Shown in pieces: positions 45,351 to 53,864 of a stretch of 64,000 nt of DNA (positions are counted from its first letter, which is position 1; the number at the start of each line of letters is the position of its first letter). A model generated the notes under the pieces. The model did no database searches and was not told the DNA's origin. It was given only the letters and a program-made list of their open reading frames with translations. The DNA comes from Pedobacter boryungensis (GTDB lineage Bacteria > Bacteroidota > Bacteroidia > Sphingobacteriales > Sphingobacteriaceae), in assembly GCF_013204825.1 (NCBI RefSeq), contig NZ_JABMKV010000002.1:868001-932000 (forward strand), written 5' to 3'. Made by a program: the position numbers and the translations under genes.

Positions 45351-46688
45351 ATGAAGAAGCTATTTACTACTTTCAGTAATATTTGGAAAATACAAGAATT
45401 AAAAGAGCGTATTCTTTTTACGCTAATGATTCTTGTTATTTACAGGTTCGTTTGTCAAGTGGTTCTACCAGGCGTAGACCCAGCTCAGTTGGTGAATACT
45501 CAAAAAACAGGCATTTTAGGTTTGTTAGATATGTTTGCAGGTGGTGCTTTTTCTAAAGTATCAATTCTTGCATTAGGTGTAATGCCATATATCTCAGCAT
45601 CTATCGTTGTTCAGTTATTAGGTATTGCAGTTCCTTCTTTCCAAAAAATGCAAAAAGAAGGTGAGAGTGGCAGAAAAAAATTAACTCAAATTACTCGTTA
45701 CTTAACTGTAGCTATTACAGCGGTTCAAGCTGTTGGGTATGTTAAAACACAAGTTCCTTTAGAGGCCATATTGATAGATCATACTATGTTCTATGTGCTT
45801 TCTGGATTTGTTTTAACTGCAGGAACGTTATTTGTAATGTGGTTAGGAGAGAAAATAACCGATAAAGGTATAGGTAATGGTACATCATTAATTATTATGG
45901 TGGGTATTATTGCTCGTTTGCCGTTAGCATTGAAACAAGAGATTGAATCAAGGTTTACTGGTAATGAAGGCGGTATGATTATGCTTGTGCTGGAAATAGT
46001 TGCTTTATTTGCTGTTGTGATGTTCACTATTCTTATTGTGCAGGGTGTGCGTAAAGTGCCTGTACAGTATGCTAAAAGAATTGTTGGTAACAGACAAGTT
46101 GGTGGTGTAAGACAATATATTCCATTAAAAGTAAATGCAGCTGGTGTTATGCCAATCATTTTTGCGCAAGCATTAATGTTTATTCCTAACGCTTTAATTG
46201 GTTTATTCCCTAAATTGACAGATAGTTGGTTGCATCAGTATACTGATATCACTTCATTAACATACAGCTTAACTTTTGCATTTTTAATCATTGCATTTAC
46301 CTTCTTTTATACGGCAATTACAGTTAATCCAACTCAAATGTCTGATGATATGAAAAAGAATGGTGGATTTATTCCTGGTATTAAACCAGGTTTAGCTACG
46401 TCTTCTTTTATAGATGATGTAATTTCTAAGATTACTTTCCCTGGATCGTTGTTCTTAGCTATTATTGCTATTCTTCCTTCATTTGCGGTTAAAGTTGGAA
46501 TACAACAAGAATTTGCTCATTTCTTTGGAGGTACTTCTCTATTAATTTTAGTAGGTGTAGTATTAGATACTTTGCAACAAATTGAAAGTTATCTATTAAT
46601 GCGTCATTACGATGGATTAATGAAAACAGGTAGAGTTACTGGTCGTACAGGAATTCCTGCAGCAGGCGGTAGCAATGCTGTGCTGTAA
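45351..46688 (+). CDS. secY: Protein translocase subunit SecY
   Basis: This 445-residue membrane protein has about ten spans and SecY motifs: MLVIYRFVCQVVLPGVDP-type first loop, GLLDMFAGGAFSKVSILALGVMPYISASIVVQLL, VQGVRKVPVQYAKRIVG (cytosolic loop C4) and KKNGGFIPGIKPG (C5). It forms the channel of the Sec translocon. It is in the normal position between rplO and map. Confidence 0.98.
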   Translation: MKKLFTTFSNIWKIQELKERILFTLMILVIYRFVCQVVLPGVDPAQLVNTQKTGILGLLDMFAGGAFSKVSILALGVMPYISASIVVQLLGIAVPSFQKMQKEGESGRKKLTQITRYLTVAITAVQAVGYVKTQVPLEAILIDHTMFYVLSGFVLTAGTLFVMWLGEKITDKGIGNGTSLIIMVGIIARLPLALKQEIESRFTGNEGGMIMLVLEIVALFAVVMFTILIVQGVRKVPVQYAKRIVGNRQVGGVRQYIPLKVNAAGVMPIIFAQALMFIPNALIGLFPKLTDSWLHQYTDITSLTYSLTFAFLIIAFTFFYTAITVNPTQMSDDMKKNGGFIPGIKPGLATSSFIDDVISKITFPGSLFLAIIAILPSFAVKVGIQQEFAHFFGGTSLLILVGVVLDTLQQIESYLLMRHYDGLMKTGRVTGRTGIPAAGGSNAVL

Positions 46689-46696
46689 AAAATAAC

Positions 46697-47482
46697 ATGT
46701 CAAAAATTTATTATAAATCTCCGGAGGAGATAGAATTAATAAGAGAAAGTTCTTTACTTGTTTCAAAAACATTGGCTGAAGTAGCTAAGGTCATTGCGCC
46801 TGGAGTTACAACACTTGCGTTAGATAAGTTGGCTTTTGAGTTTATTAAAGATCACGGTGCAATACCAGCTTTTTTAAACTATGGGGGTTTTCCTAATTCA
46901 TTATGTATATCACCTAATGAGCAAGTTGTACATGGTTTTCCAAATGAATATGTAATCAAAGAGGGAGATTTAATTTCTGTTGATTGCGGTGTAATCAAAA
47001 ATAATTTCTTCGGAGATTCTGCTTACACATTTTCTATTGGCGAGGTTGATGCTGAAAAGCAAAAGCTAACCAAGGTAACTCAAGAGTGTTTAAGCTTAGC
47101 TATAGAGAAAGCGGTTGTTGGTATGCGGATTGGTGATATAGCTTTTGCTGTACAAAACCATGCAGAGAATAATGGCTATGGGGTAGTTAGAGAACTTGTT
47201 GGACATGGTGTTGGGGTAAAGCTGCATGAAAAACCAGAGGTACCTAATTATGGTAAAAGAGGCAGCGGAATTAAGTTGGAAGAAGGTATGGTCATTGCCA
47301 TTGAACCAATGATTAATGCAGGAACAGCTGCAGTGAAATTTTGGTCTGATGGATGGACAGTAACAACTAAGGATAATAAACCTTCAGCACATTTTGAACA
47401 TACGGTTGCAATCAAAAAGGGGAAAGCAGATGTTTTATCGACCTTTTCACTTATTGAAGAAGTTTTAAAAGAAAAAAAGTAA
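46697..47482 (+). CDS. map: Type I methionine aminopeptidase
   Basis: The 261-residue protein has the MetAP metal ligands in SVDCGV, FFGDSAYTF, LVGHGVGVKLHEKPEVPN, IEPMINAG and HFEHTVAI. It removes the initiator methionine. It lies 8 bp after secY, the usual spc-operon tail order. Confidence 0.97.
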   Translation: MSKIYYKSPEEIELIRESSLLVSKTLAEVAKVIAPGVTTLALDKLAFEFIKDHGAIPAFLNYGGFPNSLCISPNEQVVHGFPNEYVIKEGDLISVDCGVIKNNFFGDSAYTFSIGEVDAEKQKLTKVTQECLSLAIEKAVVGMRIGDIAFAVQNHAENNGYGVVRELVGHGVGVKLHEKPEVPNYGKRGSGIKLEEGMVIAIEPMINAGTAAVKFWSDGWTVTTKDNKPSAHFEHTVAIKKGKADVLSTFSLIEEVLKEKK

Positions 47483-47501
47483 AAAATTAAAAATTTTTAT
47501 T

Positions 47502-47509
47502 TAATTTTG
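47502..47509 (+). promoter_or_regulatory. -7 box upstream of infA
   Basis: TAATTTTG matches TAnnTTTG and is followed by CAACCC, the same context as the rpsH promoter. No TTG is seen at -33. It would begin an infA-rpmJ-alpha unit. Confidence 0.6.
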
Positions 47510-47553
47510 CAACCCTGTTTAGTAGCAGCTAATTAAGTAAAAATCAATATAAT

Positions 47554-47772
47554 ATGGCTAAACAAGCCTCAATTGAACAAGACGGAGTAATAAGAGAAGC
47601 ATTATCGAATGCCATGTTTCGAGTTGAACTTGAAAATGGTCATGAGATTATTGCTCATATTTCAGGAAAAATGAGGATGCACTACATCAAAATTTTACCT
47701 GGAGATAAAGTTAAATTAGAGATGTCACCTTACGATTTATCAAAGGGTAGGATCACTTATAGATATAAATAA
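47554..47772 (+). CDS. infA: Translation initiation factor IF-1
   Basis: The 72-residue OB-fold protein ([53 protein letters not shown] in order) is IF-1, which occupies the A site during initiation. rpmJ follows after 8 bp. Confidence 0.98.
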   Translation: MAKQASIEQDGVIREALSNAMFRVELENGHEIIAHISGKMRMHYIKILPGDKVKLEMSPYDLSKGRITYRYK

Positions 47773-47780
47773 ATATTATA

Positions 47781-47897
47781 ATGAAAGTTAGGTCATCAAT
47801 TAAAAAACGTAGCGCTGATTGTAAGATTATTCGCCGTAAAGGAAAACTTTACGTGATTAACAAGAAAAATCCTAAATACAAACAACGTCAAGGGTAA
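47781..47897 (+). CDS. rpmJ: 50S ribosomal protein L36 (zinc-free variant)
   Basis: The 38-residue gene reads [38 protein letters not shown]. The zinc-binding C-X2-C-X12-C-X4-H set has only its second cysteine left: Ser, Asn or Tyr stand at the other ligand positions. It is therefore a C-minus form, in line with the zinc-free S14 and S4 in the same cluster. Confidence 0.95.
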   Translation: MKVRSSIKKRSADCKIIRRKGKLYVINKKNPKYKQRQG

Positions 47898-47909
47898 TTA
47901 AAAAATATT

Positions 47910-47949
47910 GTAATGTACCGCACAACGGTGGCCCGCCGTTCGGAATTAC
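47910..47949 (+). promoter_or_regulatory. Structured leader of rpsM (alpha operon)
   Basis: Nested pairings GTAAT/ATTAC (47910-47914, 47945-47949), CCG/CGG (47918-47920, 47941-47943) and AACGG/CCGTT (47924-47928, 47936-47940) give a GC-rich hairpin in AT-rich surroundings. In E. coli the alpha operon leader binds S4; the same role is inferred here, not shown. Confidence 0.5.
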
Positions 47950-47968
47950 TTAAAAACAACAAATAAAT

Positions 47969-48346
47969 ATGGCAAGGATTTCAGGTATTGATTTACCAAG
48001 AAACAAAAGAGGTGAGATCGGATTAACCTATATCTACGGAATAGGTAAAACTACTGCTCAGAATATTTTAACTGAAGCAGGTATCGATTTCAACAAAAAA
48101 GTACAAGATTGGTCAGATGATGAATTATCTGCTATCCGTACAATCATTAACGATGGTATTAAAGTAGAAGGTGCATTGCGTTCAGAAGTTCAATTGAACA
48201 TCAAACGTTTAATGGATATCGGTTGTTACCGTGGTTTACGTCACAGAAAAGGTTTACCTGTTCGTGGTCAACGTACGAAAAACAATTCTCGTACTCGTAA
48301 AGGAAAGAGAAAAACGGTTGCTAATAAGAAAAAAGCTACTAAATAA
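47969..48346 (+). CDS. rpsM: 30S ribosomal protein S13
   Basis: The 125-residue protein ([59 protein letters not shown]) is S13, which bridges the two subunits in the head. The sequence opens the alpha cluster. Confidence 0.98.
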   Translation: MARISGIDLPRNKRGEIGLTYIYGIGKTTAQNILTEAGIDFNKKVQDWSDDELSAIRTIINDGIKVEGALRSEVQLNIKRLMDIGCYRGLRHRKGLPVRGQRTKNNSRTRKGKRKTVANKKKATK

Positions 48347-48453
48347 TAACTGATAAGTGACCGTAAGGTTTCTTGGAATAAATAAATTAAAATAGTTAAT
48401 GGGTCCTGATTATTCGTTAATCAAGTAATTCACTAACTGATAATTAAAGCAAA

Positions 48454-48843
48454 ATGGCTAAAAGTAAAAAAGTTACCAAAAAACGTATTGTTGTAATTGA
48501 GTCTGTAGGTCAGGCACACATCAATGCTACGTTCAACAACATCATTGTTACTTTAACAAACAACAACGGTCAAACTATTTCATGGTCGTCTGCAGGTAAA
48601 ATGGGATTTAAGGGTTCAAAAAAGAACACTCCATATGCTGCTGGTCAAGCTGCATCTGATTGCGGTAAAGTAGCATTTGATTTAGGTCTACGTAAAGTAG
48701 AAGTATTTGTTAAAGGTCCAGGCTCAGGCCGTGAGTCTGCAATCAGAACTTTGCAAGTTGCAGGTATCGAAGTGACTTCTATTAAAGATATCACTCCGCT
48801 TCCACACAATGGATGTCGTCCTCCTAAGAAAAGAAGAGTTTAA
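48454..48843 (+). CDS. rpsK: 30S ribosomal protein S11
   Basis: The 129-residue product has the S11 motifs [42 protein letters not shown] in order and the terminal [18 protein letters not shown]. It is in the platform of the 30S subunit. A 107-bp gap with a small hairpin (GATTATTCGTTAATC) precedes it. Confidence 0.98.
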   Translation: MAKSKKVTKKRIVVIESVGQAHINATFNNIIVTLTNNNGQTISWSSAGKMGFKGSKKNTPYAAGQAASDCGKVAFDLGLRKVEVFVKGPGSGRESAIRTLQVAGIEVTSIKDITPLPHNGCRPPKKRRV

Positions 48844-48861
48844 TTAATCATTTTTAAAGCT

Positions 48862-48894
48862 AAGAGTCTCCCGATTTAAGTTGGGAAGATACTT
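48862..48894 (+). promoter_or_regulatory. Leader hairpin of rpsD
   Basis: AAG/CTT, TCT/AGA and CCC/GGG pairs (48862-48872 with 48883-48894) stack into a stem with one internal loop and a 10-nt apical loop, 17 nt before the rpsD ATG. It may be a ribosomal autoregulatory site. Confidence 0.45.
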
Positions 48895-48911
48895 TAAAAT
48901 CAAAAACAACA

Positions 48912-49520
48912 ATGGCAAGATATACAGGACCAAAGTCCAAAATAGCCCGTAAGTTCAGAGAGCCAATTTTTGGCCCTGATAAAGTATTAGACAGAAAAAA
49001 CTATCCTCCAGGTCAACATGGCGCTTCAAAAAGAAGAGGAAAGCAATCTGAGTACGCAGTTCAGTTAATGGAAAAGCAAAAAGTAAAATATACTTATGGT
49101 GTATTAGAAAAACAATTCCGTAACTTATTTACTAAAGCTTCATCTCGCGAAGGTATCACTGGTGATAATTTATTGCAATTATTAGAGGCACGTTTAGATA
49201 ATACCGTTTATAGATTAGGTATTGCTCCAACTCGTTCAGGTGCACGTCAATTGGTTAGCCACAAACATGTAACTGTTAATGGCGAGGTAGTAAATATTCC
49301 ATCATATCAATTAAGAGCTGGTGACGTTATTGCAGTACGTGATAAATCTAAATCATTAGAAGCAATTACAAATTCTGTAGCAGGAAGAATGATCAATAAA
49401 TTTAATTGGTTAGATTGGAATGCAAGCGAGTTAACAGGTAAGTTTTTAGCTTATCCTAACCGTGATGAGATCCCAGAAAACATTAAAGAGAATTTAATCG
49501 TCGAGTTGTACTCGAAGTAA
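48912..49520 (+). CDS. rpsD: 30S ribosomal protein S4 (zinc-free form)
   Basis: The 202-residue protein ([65 protein letters not shown] in order) is S4. The N-terminal zinc cysteines are absent, as in E. coli-type C-minus S4. It is an early 16S binder and, in E. coli, the alpha operon repressor. Confidence 0.98.
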   Translation: MARYTGPKSKIARKFREPIFGPDKVLDRKNYPPGQHGASKRRGKQSEYAVQLMEKQKVKYTYGVLEKQFRNLFTKASSREGITGDNLLQLLEARLDNTVYRLGIAPTRSGARQLVSHKHVTVNGEVVNIPSYQLRAGDVIAVRDKSKSLEAITNSVAGRMINKFNWLDWNASELTGKFLAYPNRDEIPENIKENLIVELYSK

Positions 49521-49596
49521 TAAATTTAGTTAAAGCCTTAATGGCTTTAACTTTTTTACGTTACACAAAATTAATAACGATCTAAAAACATTATAA

Positions 49597-50589
49597 ATGG
49601 CAATTTTAGCATTTCAGAAACCCGATAAGGTAATCATGCAGAAGTCAACTGATTTCGATGGTCAATTTGAATTTCGTCCTTTAGAGCCCGGTTTCGGTGT
49701 AACAATTGGTAACGCCTTAAGAAGAATTTTACTTTCTTCTTTAGAAGGTTTTGCTATTACAAGTATTCGTTTTTCAGGCGTTTCTCACGAATTTTCTACC
49801 ATGAAAGGTGTTGTAGAAGATTTAACAGAAATTATCCTAAACTTAAAACAAGTTCGTTTTAAAAAAGTAGGCGACTCTGGAGATTCAGAAAAAGTTTTCA
49901 TCATTGTAAACGGTCAAGATCAATTCTTAGCTGGTGATATTACAAAATTCTCTAACAATTTTGAGGTTTTAAACCCTGATTTTGTAATCTGTAACATGGA
50001 GAAATCAGTTACTTTAGAAGTAGAATTAACTATTAATAAAGGACGTGGTTATGTTCCAGCTGAAGAGAATAAAATTACTGATACAGTAGTTGGCGTAATT
50101 GCAATTGACTCGATTTTCACTCCAATGAAAAATGTAAAATACACGATTGAGAACTATCGTGTTGAGCAAAAAACAGATTACGAGAAATTAATTTTAGATA
50201 TTTCTACTGATGGATCTATCCATCCAGAAGAAGCTTTAAAAGAAGCAGCTAAAATTTTGATTCAACACTTTATGTTATTCTCTGATGAGAATTTAGTTTT
50301 AGAATCTCAAGCTAAAGAAGAAACTAAAGAAGTTGATGAGGAAATTTTACACATGCGTAAAATCCTTAAAACAGAATTGGTAGATTTAGATCTTTCAGTT
50401 CGTGCTTTAAACTGCTTAAAAGCAGCGGATATTCGTACTTTAGCTGATTTAGTTTCTTACGATGTTGCTGATATGTTAAAATTCAGAAACTTCGGTAAAA
50501 AATCTTTAACTGAAATTCAAGAATTGGTAAAATCTAAACAATTATCGTTTGGAATGAACCTTTCTAAATTCAAGTTAGACGAAGAATAA
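49597..50589 (+). CDS. rpoA: RNA polymerase subunit alpha
   Basis: The 330-residue protein has the N-terminal assembly domain ([35 protein letters not shown]) and the C-terminal domain ([37 protein letters not shown]) joined by a short linker. It sits in the standard place between rpsD and rplQ. Confidence 0.98.
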   Translation: MAILAFQKPDKVIMQKSTDFDGQFEFRPLEPGFGVTIGNALRRILLSSLEGFAITSIRFSGVSHEFSTMKGVVEDLTEIILNLKQVRFKKVGDSGDSEKVFIIVNGQDQFLAGDITKFSNNFEVLNPDFVICNMEKSVTLEVELTINKGRGYVPAEENKITDTVVGVIAIDSIFTPMKNVKYTIENYRVEQKTDYEKLILDISTDGSIHPEEALKEAAKILIQHFMLFSDENLVLESQAKEETKEVDEEILHMRKILKTELVDLDLSVRALNCLKAADIRTLADLVSYDVADMLKFRNFGKKSLTEIQELVKSKQLSFGMNLSKFKLDEE

Positions 50590-50632
50590 AAACAGTTTTC
50601 AGTTTTAAGTTTGCAGTTGTGAAATTGTACTT

Positions 50633-50690
50633 GAGGCTCGGAATATAATATTAATTAAATATTCACTGTGTATAATTCCCTCAGATTAAG
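50633..50690 (+). promoter_or_regulatory. Possible leader stem before rplQ
   Basis: GAG/CTC (50633-50635, 50680-50682) and GGAAT/ATTCC (50640-50644, 50675-50679) can pair across an AT-rich loop in the 136-bp rpoA-rplQ gap. No promoter box stands out. Confidence 0.3.
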
Positions 50691-50725
50691 TTCAAAGAGA
50701 CGGTATACACTTTACAAAACAAAAA

Positions 50726-51313
50726 ATGAGACACGGTAAAAAACACAACCATTTAGGTAGAACTACATCGCACAGAAAAGCGATGTTGGCTAACATGGCT
50801 TCATCATTAATTAAGCACAAGAGAATTTCAACTACTTTAGCGAAAGCAAAAGCTTTACGTGTGTATGTTGAGCCAATCATTACAAAATCTAAAAACGATA
50901 CTACACATTCTCGTCGTATTGTATTCTCTTACTTGCAAGATAAAGAAACAGTAACTGAATTGTTTCGTGATGTAGCTGCGAAAGTTGCTAATCGTCCAGG
51001 TGGTTATACTCGTATTATCAAATTAAACAATCGTTTAGGTGATAATGCTGAAATGGCATTAATTGAGTTAGTCGATTATAACGAAGTTTACGGTCAAGAT
51101 ACTGCAGCTGCAGAGAAGAAAACTACACGTAGAGGTAGAAGCAAATCGGCTAAGGCTGCTGCGCCTGCTACTGAGGCAAAAGCTCCAAAAGCTGAAGCTG
51201 TAGTTGAAGAGGCTGAAGTTGTTGAAGAAGCAGTTCCGGCTGTTGAAGAAACCCCTGCAACTGAAGAAGCTACTCCAGAAGCAAATGCTGATGAAGAAAC
51301 TCCAAAAGCATAG
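50726..51313 (+). CDS. rplQ: 50S ribosomal protein L17 with acidic tail
   Basis: Residues 1 to about 125 are L17 ([45 protein letters not shown] in order). The remaining about 70 residues form an Ala/Glu/Pro/Val-rich acidic tail ([20 protein letters not shown]) after a basic [13 protein letters not shown] linker. L17 lies near the tunnel exit, so the tail would extend from the ribosome surface there. A strong terminator closes the ribosomal cluster. Confidence 0.96.
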   Translation: MRHGKKHNHLGRTTSHRKAMLANMASSLIKHKRISTTLAKAKALRVYVEPIITKSKNDTTHSRRIVFSYLQDKETVTELFRDVAAKVANRPGGYTRIIKLNNRLGDNAEMALIELVDYNEVYGQDTAAAEKKTTRRGRSKSAKAAAPATEAKAPKAEAVVEEAEVVEEAVPAVEETPATEEATPEANADEETPKA

Positions 51314-51333
51314 TTAAAACTTAACTAAAATAT

Positions 51334-51368
51334 AAAACCCTCTTGATTTTACGTCAAGAGGGTTTTTT
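51334..51368. terminator. Terminator at the end of the ribosomal cluster
   Basis: AAAACCCTCTTGA and TCAAGAGGGTTTTTT flank a 7-nt loop. The A- and T-tracts let it serve the convergent gene too. Confidence 0.9.
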
Positions 51369-51385
51369 GTTGAAATACAAAATTG

Positions 51386-52015
51386 TTATATTTTTATATT
51401 TTCCATTCCATATTGTTTTAAAACGTCAGCTGGAACCCCTGTCCATTGATTTGGAACATTGCCCACGTATCCAATATCTTTAACACCCATTTCAGTAGTG
51501 TAAAAACCAGAAGCAGTAAGACTTCTCATTCTATTAAAAAAAGCAACACCAGCTTGCATTTCTGGTTTAGCTTTTGATGGATAGGCAATTTCATCAATTA
51601 TACTAATCTGTTCTTTTGAAGAAGCTTCTATAAAAGGTTTTTCATATCTATTGAAACATTGAATATCCAACCATTTTAAACCACCACGCATTGGTATTTG
51701 ATGCTCTGGCATATCCTTTACAATAAATTCAATAAATTCTGGGACTTTTGCCTCAGAGGCACTTCCTGAAACACTATCTTTCGGGATAATTATATCAGCC
51801 AAAACAGTTATAGTAGCCATTTCATGCTTAGTGAAAAATGTTTCTGATTTTAATTTTTTATCTCTATCTCTTTCCCATTGCTCTCGTCCTGCTTCTTTTG
51901 AATTGTCCTCTGCTGAAGTCTCAGTATTTGTGCCAGGTTGTTTACATGCTTCGATCAGTACAGTTGTACTTAATGCCGTAAGGCCAATCGCTTTTAAGGA
52001 ATCGCGTCTATTCAT
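51386..52015 (-). CDS. Gluconate 2-dehydrogenase subunit 3-like Tat lipoprotein
   Basis: From ATG 52015 the protein has 209 residues. It begins MNRRDSLKAIGLTALSTTVLIEAC, a twin-arginine-type motif followed by a lipobox, so it is probably exported folded and lipidated. A longer start at 52090 inside the GMC gene is rejected. The mature part (FFTKHEMATITVLADIIIPKDSVSGSASEAKVPEFIEFIVKD) matches the gluconate 2-dehydrogenase subunit 3 family. It follows the GMC gene by 2 bp, as expected for a two-subunit dehydrogenase in which this subunit aids export or maturation of the flavoprotein. Confidence 0.9.
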   Translation of the reverse strand: MNRRDSLKAIGLTALSTTVLIEACKQPGTNTETSAEDNSKEAGREQWERDRDKKLKSETFFTKHEMATITVLADIIIPKDSVSGSASEAKVPEFIEFIVKDMPEHQIPMRGGLKWLDIQCFNRYEKPFIEASSKEQISIIDEIAYPSKAKPEMQAGVAFFNRMRSLTASGFYTTEMGVKDIGYVGNVPNQWTGVPADVLKQYGMENIKI

Positions 52016-52017
52016 GA

Positions 52018-53754
52018 TTAAATATTTTGTTTTTTCTTTTCTGCTAAAATATATTCTGCTGTTCTCATGGCTAGTGCAAGAATAGTCCATGTTGCATTTT
52101 TATCACCTTGTTGTACAAATGGACCAGCATCTACCACAAATAAATTCTTACAATCGTGTGCCTGACAATATTTATTTAATGCTGATTTTTTAGGGTCATC
52201 TCCCATTCGAATTGTTCCAACTTCGTGAATGATTTTACCAGGTGCTTCTAATCCATAATTTGTTTCTGGACCTTCAATTTTGGAAGTTACAACTGCACCC
52301 ATTTCCTTCATTATTGATAAGAAGGTTTCTTGCATATGCTTAGCTTGCAAAATTTCTTCTTTTGCCCATTTGTAATGGAATCTTAACACTGGAATCCCAT
52401 ATTTATCAACTACGTTAGGATCAATTTCACAATAATTATCTTCTCTGGCAATTGCAGTTCCACGACCAGCCATGCCAACGCCTGTACCGTAAAAACGACG
52501 ATAATCATCTTTTAAGGCCGAACCATACCCGCCAGCTTCTTTCATTTTACCATTTCTATCTGGAACCATTCCATTTTGAGTTGGTACTCCTCCACCAAAA
52601 CCATAAGAAGGCATTCGCATTCCACCACCATATTCGATATGGTAGCCACGAGGGAAATCTAATTTTTTATTATCTAACCACCACGGAGAGTAAATGTGAA
52701 CACTACCCACACCATCTTCATTATATCTTTTTCTATCTAATAATTGAGGAAGAAAACCTGAAACGCTTGCACCAGTAGAATCATGCAAGTATTTTCCAAC
52801 TACTCCGCTATTATTTGCTAAGCCATTTGGATGTTGTGACGATTTTGAATTCAGTAAAATTCTAGCTGATTCGCAAGCACTAGCACCTAAAATAATTAAC
52901 TTTCCATTTACTTGATATTCTTGTAAATCTTTTCTATTTACGTAAGATACACCTTTTGCTGTACCATCTTTATCTGTAATTACCTCTCTAACCATAGCGT
53001 CAGTAATTACAGTTAAATTACCAGTATTTACTGCCGGAATGACCAAACATGAGGATGCAGAAAAATCACCGTACACTTTGCAACTTCTTCCACATTGGCC
53101 ACAGTAAAAACAAGGTGCACGATCTTTATTTCCTTTAATTTCTTCAGTCATAACTGCACCACGACCTGTAATTACTTGAACACCAGCTTTTTCTGCACCT
53201 TTTTTAATAAAAAGTTCATTAAGTCTTGGTTTAGGTGGCTTCATGAAAATCCCATCAGGCTCATTTTCTATTCCTTCTACAGTTCCATAAATTCCTATCA
53301 TACGATCAACTTTATCGTAAAATGGTTTTACATCAGCATATGTAATTGGCCAAGGATCGGTTAAACCATCTGTTGGTTTAAAATCTATTGGACCCATTCG
53401 TAAAGAAATCCTTCCCCAATGGTTTGTACGTCCACCTAGCATTCGCGATCTAAACCATTCGAATTCTGTTTTATCTTTAGTTGTGTAAGGTTCACCGTCT
53501 AATTGCCAGCCACCGTAAGAAGCATCAAAATCTCCAAAAGGTCGCGTTGTTCCAGCACCGCGACGGGGAGATTCCCATGGCCATTTCATTTGGTGGGCAT
53601 CAATTCTTGGATCGAAATATTGACCAGCTTCAAGCATCAAAACTTTTTGTCCTGCATTTGCTAAAACATATGCTGCCATTCCTCCACCAGCTCCAGAGCC
53701 AACAATTATGGCGTCATAAACTGTAGATGATTTTTTTATTTGAAAGTCACTCAT
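52018..53754 (-). CDS. GMC-family FAD-dependent oxidoreductase (sugar/alcohol dehydrogenase type)
   Basis: The 578-residue protein has an N-terminal FAD-binding motif IVGSGAGGGMAAYVLANAGQKVLMLEAG, WGRISLRMGP, and the GMC C-terminal part with HEVGTIRMGDDPKKSALNKYCQAHD and NLFVVDAGPFVQQGDKNATWTILALAMRTAEYI. A Cys-rich stretch CFYCGQCGRSCKVYGDFSASSC lies at about residues 215-236. It oxidises a sugar or alcohol with electrons passed to the respiratory chain. With the small Tat subunit it resembles gluconate- or sorbose-type dehydrogenases. It has no signal peptide of its own and may cross the membrane as a complex with the Tat subunit. The substrate is unknown. Confidence 0.9.
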   Translation of the reverse strand: MSDFQIKKSSTVYDAIIVGSGAGGGMAAYVLANAGQKVLMLEAGQYFDPRIDAHQMKWPWESPRRGAGTTRPFGDFDASYGGWQLDGEPYTTKDKTEFEWFRSRMLGGRTNHWGRISLRMGPIDFKPTDGLTDPWPITYADVKPFYDKVDRMIGIYGTVEGIENEPDGIFMKPPKPRLNELFIKKGAEKAGVQVITGRGAVMTEEIKGNKDRAPCFYCGQCGRSCKVYGDFSASSCLVIPAVNTGNLTVITDAMVREVITDKDGTAKGVSYVNRKDLQEYQVNGKLIILGASACESARILLNSKSSQHPNGLANNSGVVGKYLHDSTGASVSGFLPQLLDRKRYNEDGVGSVHIYSPWWLDNKKLDFPRGYHIEYGGGMRMPSYGFGGGVPTQNGMVPDRNGKMKEAGGYGSALKDDYRRFYGTGVGMAGRGTAIAREDNYCEIDPNVVDKYGIPVLRFHYKWAKEEILQAKHMQETFLSIMKEMGAVVTSKIEGPETNYGLEAPGKIIHEVGTIRMGDDPKKSALNKYCQAHDCKNLFVVDAGPFVQQGDKNATWTILALAMRTAEYILAEKKKQNI

Positions 53755-53794
53755 TATAAATGGTTAGAAATTTAACGATATCCTAATTTAAGCT

Positions 53795-53802
53795 TAATTT
53801 TG
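53795..53802 (+). promoter_or_regulatory. -7 box upstream of methyltransferase gene
   Basis: TAATTTTG matches TAnnTTTG and lies 62 nt before ATG 53865, in the divergent gap shared with the GMC gene. Confidence 0.4.
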
Positions 53803-53864
53803 GCAAATGAAAATGTTACATCTGCTATTTTAATAAAATCGATGTAACAAATTAATCTAAAGTT

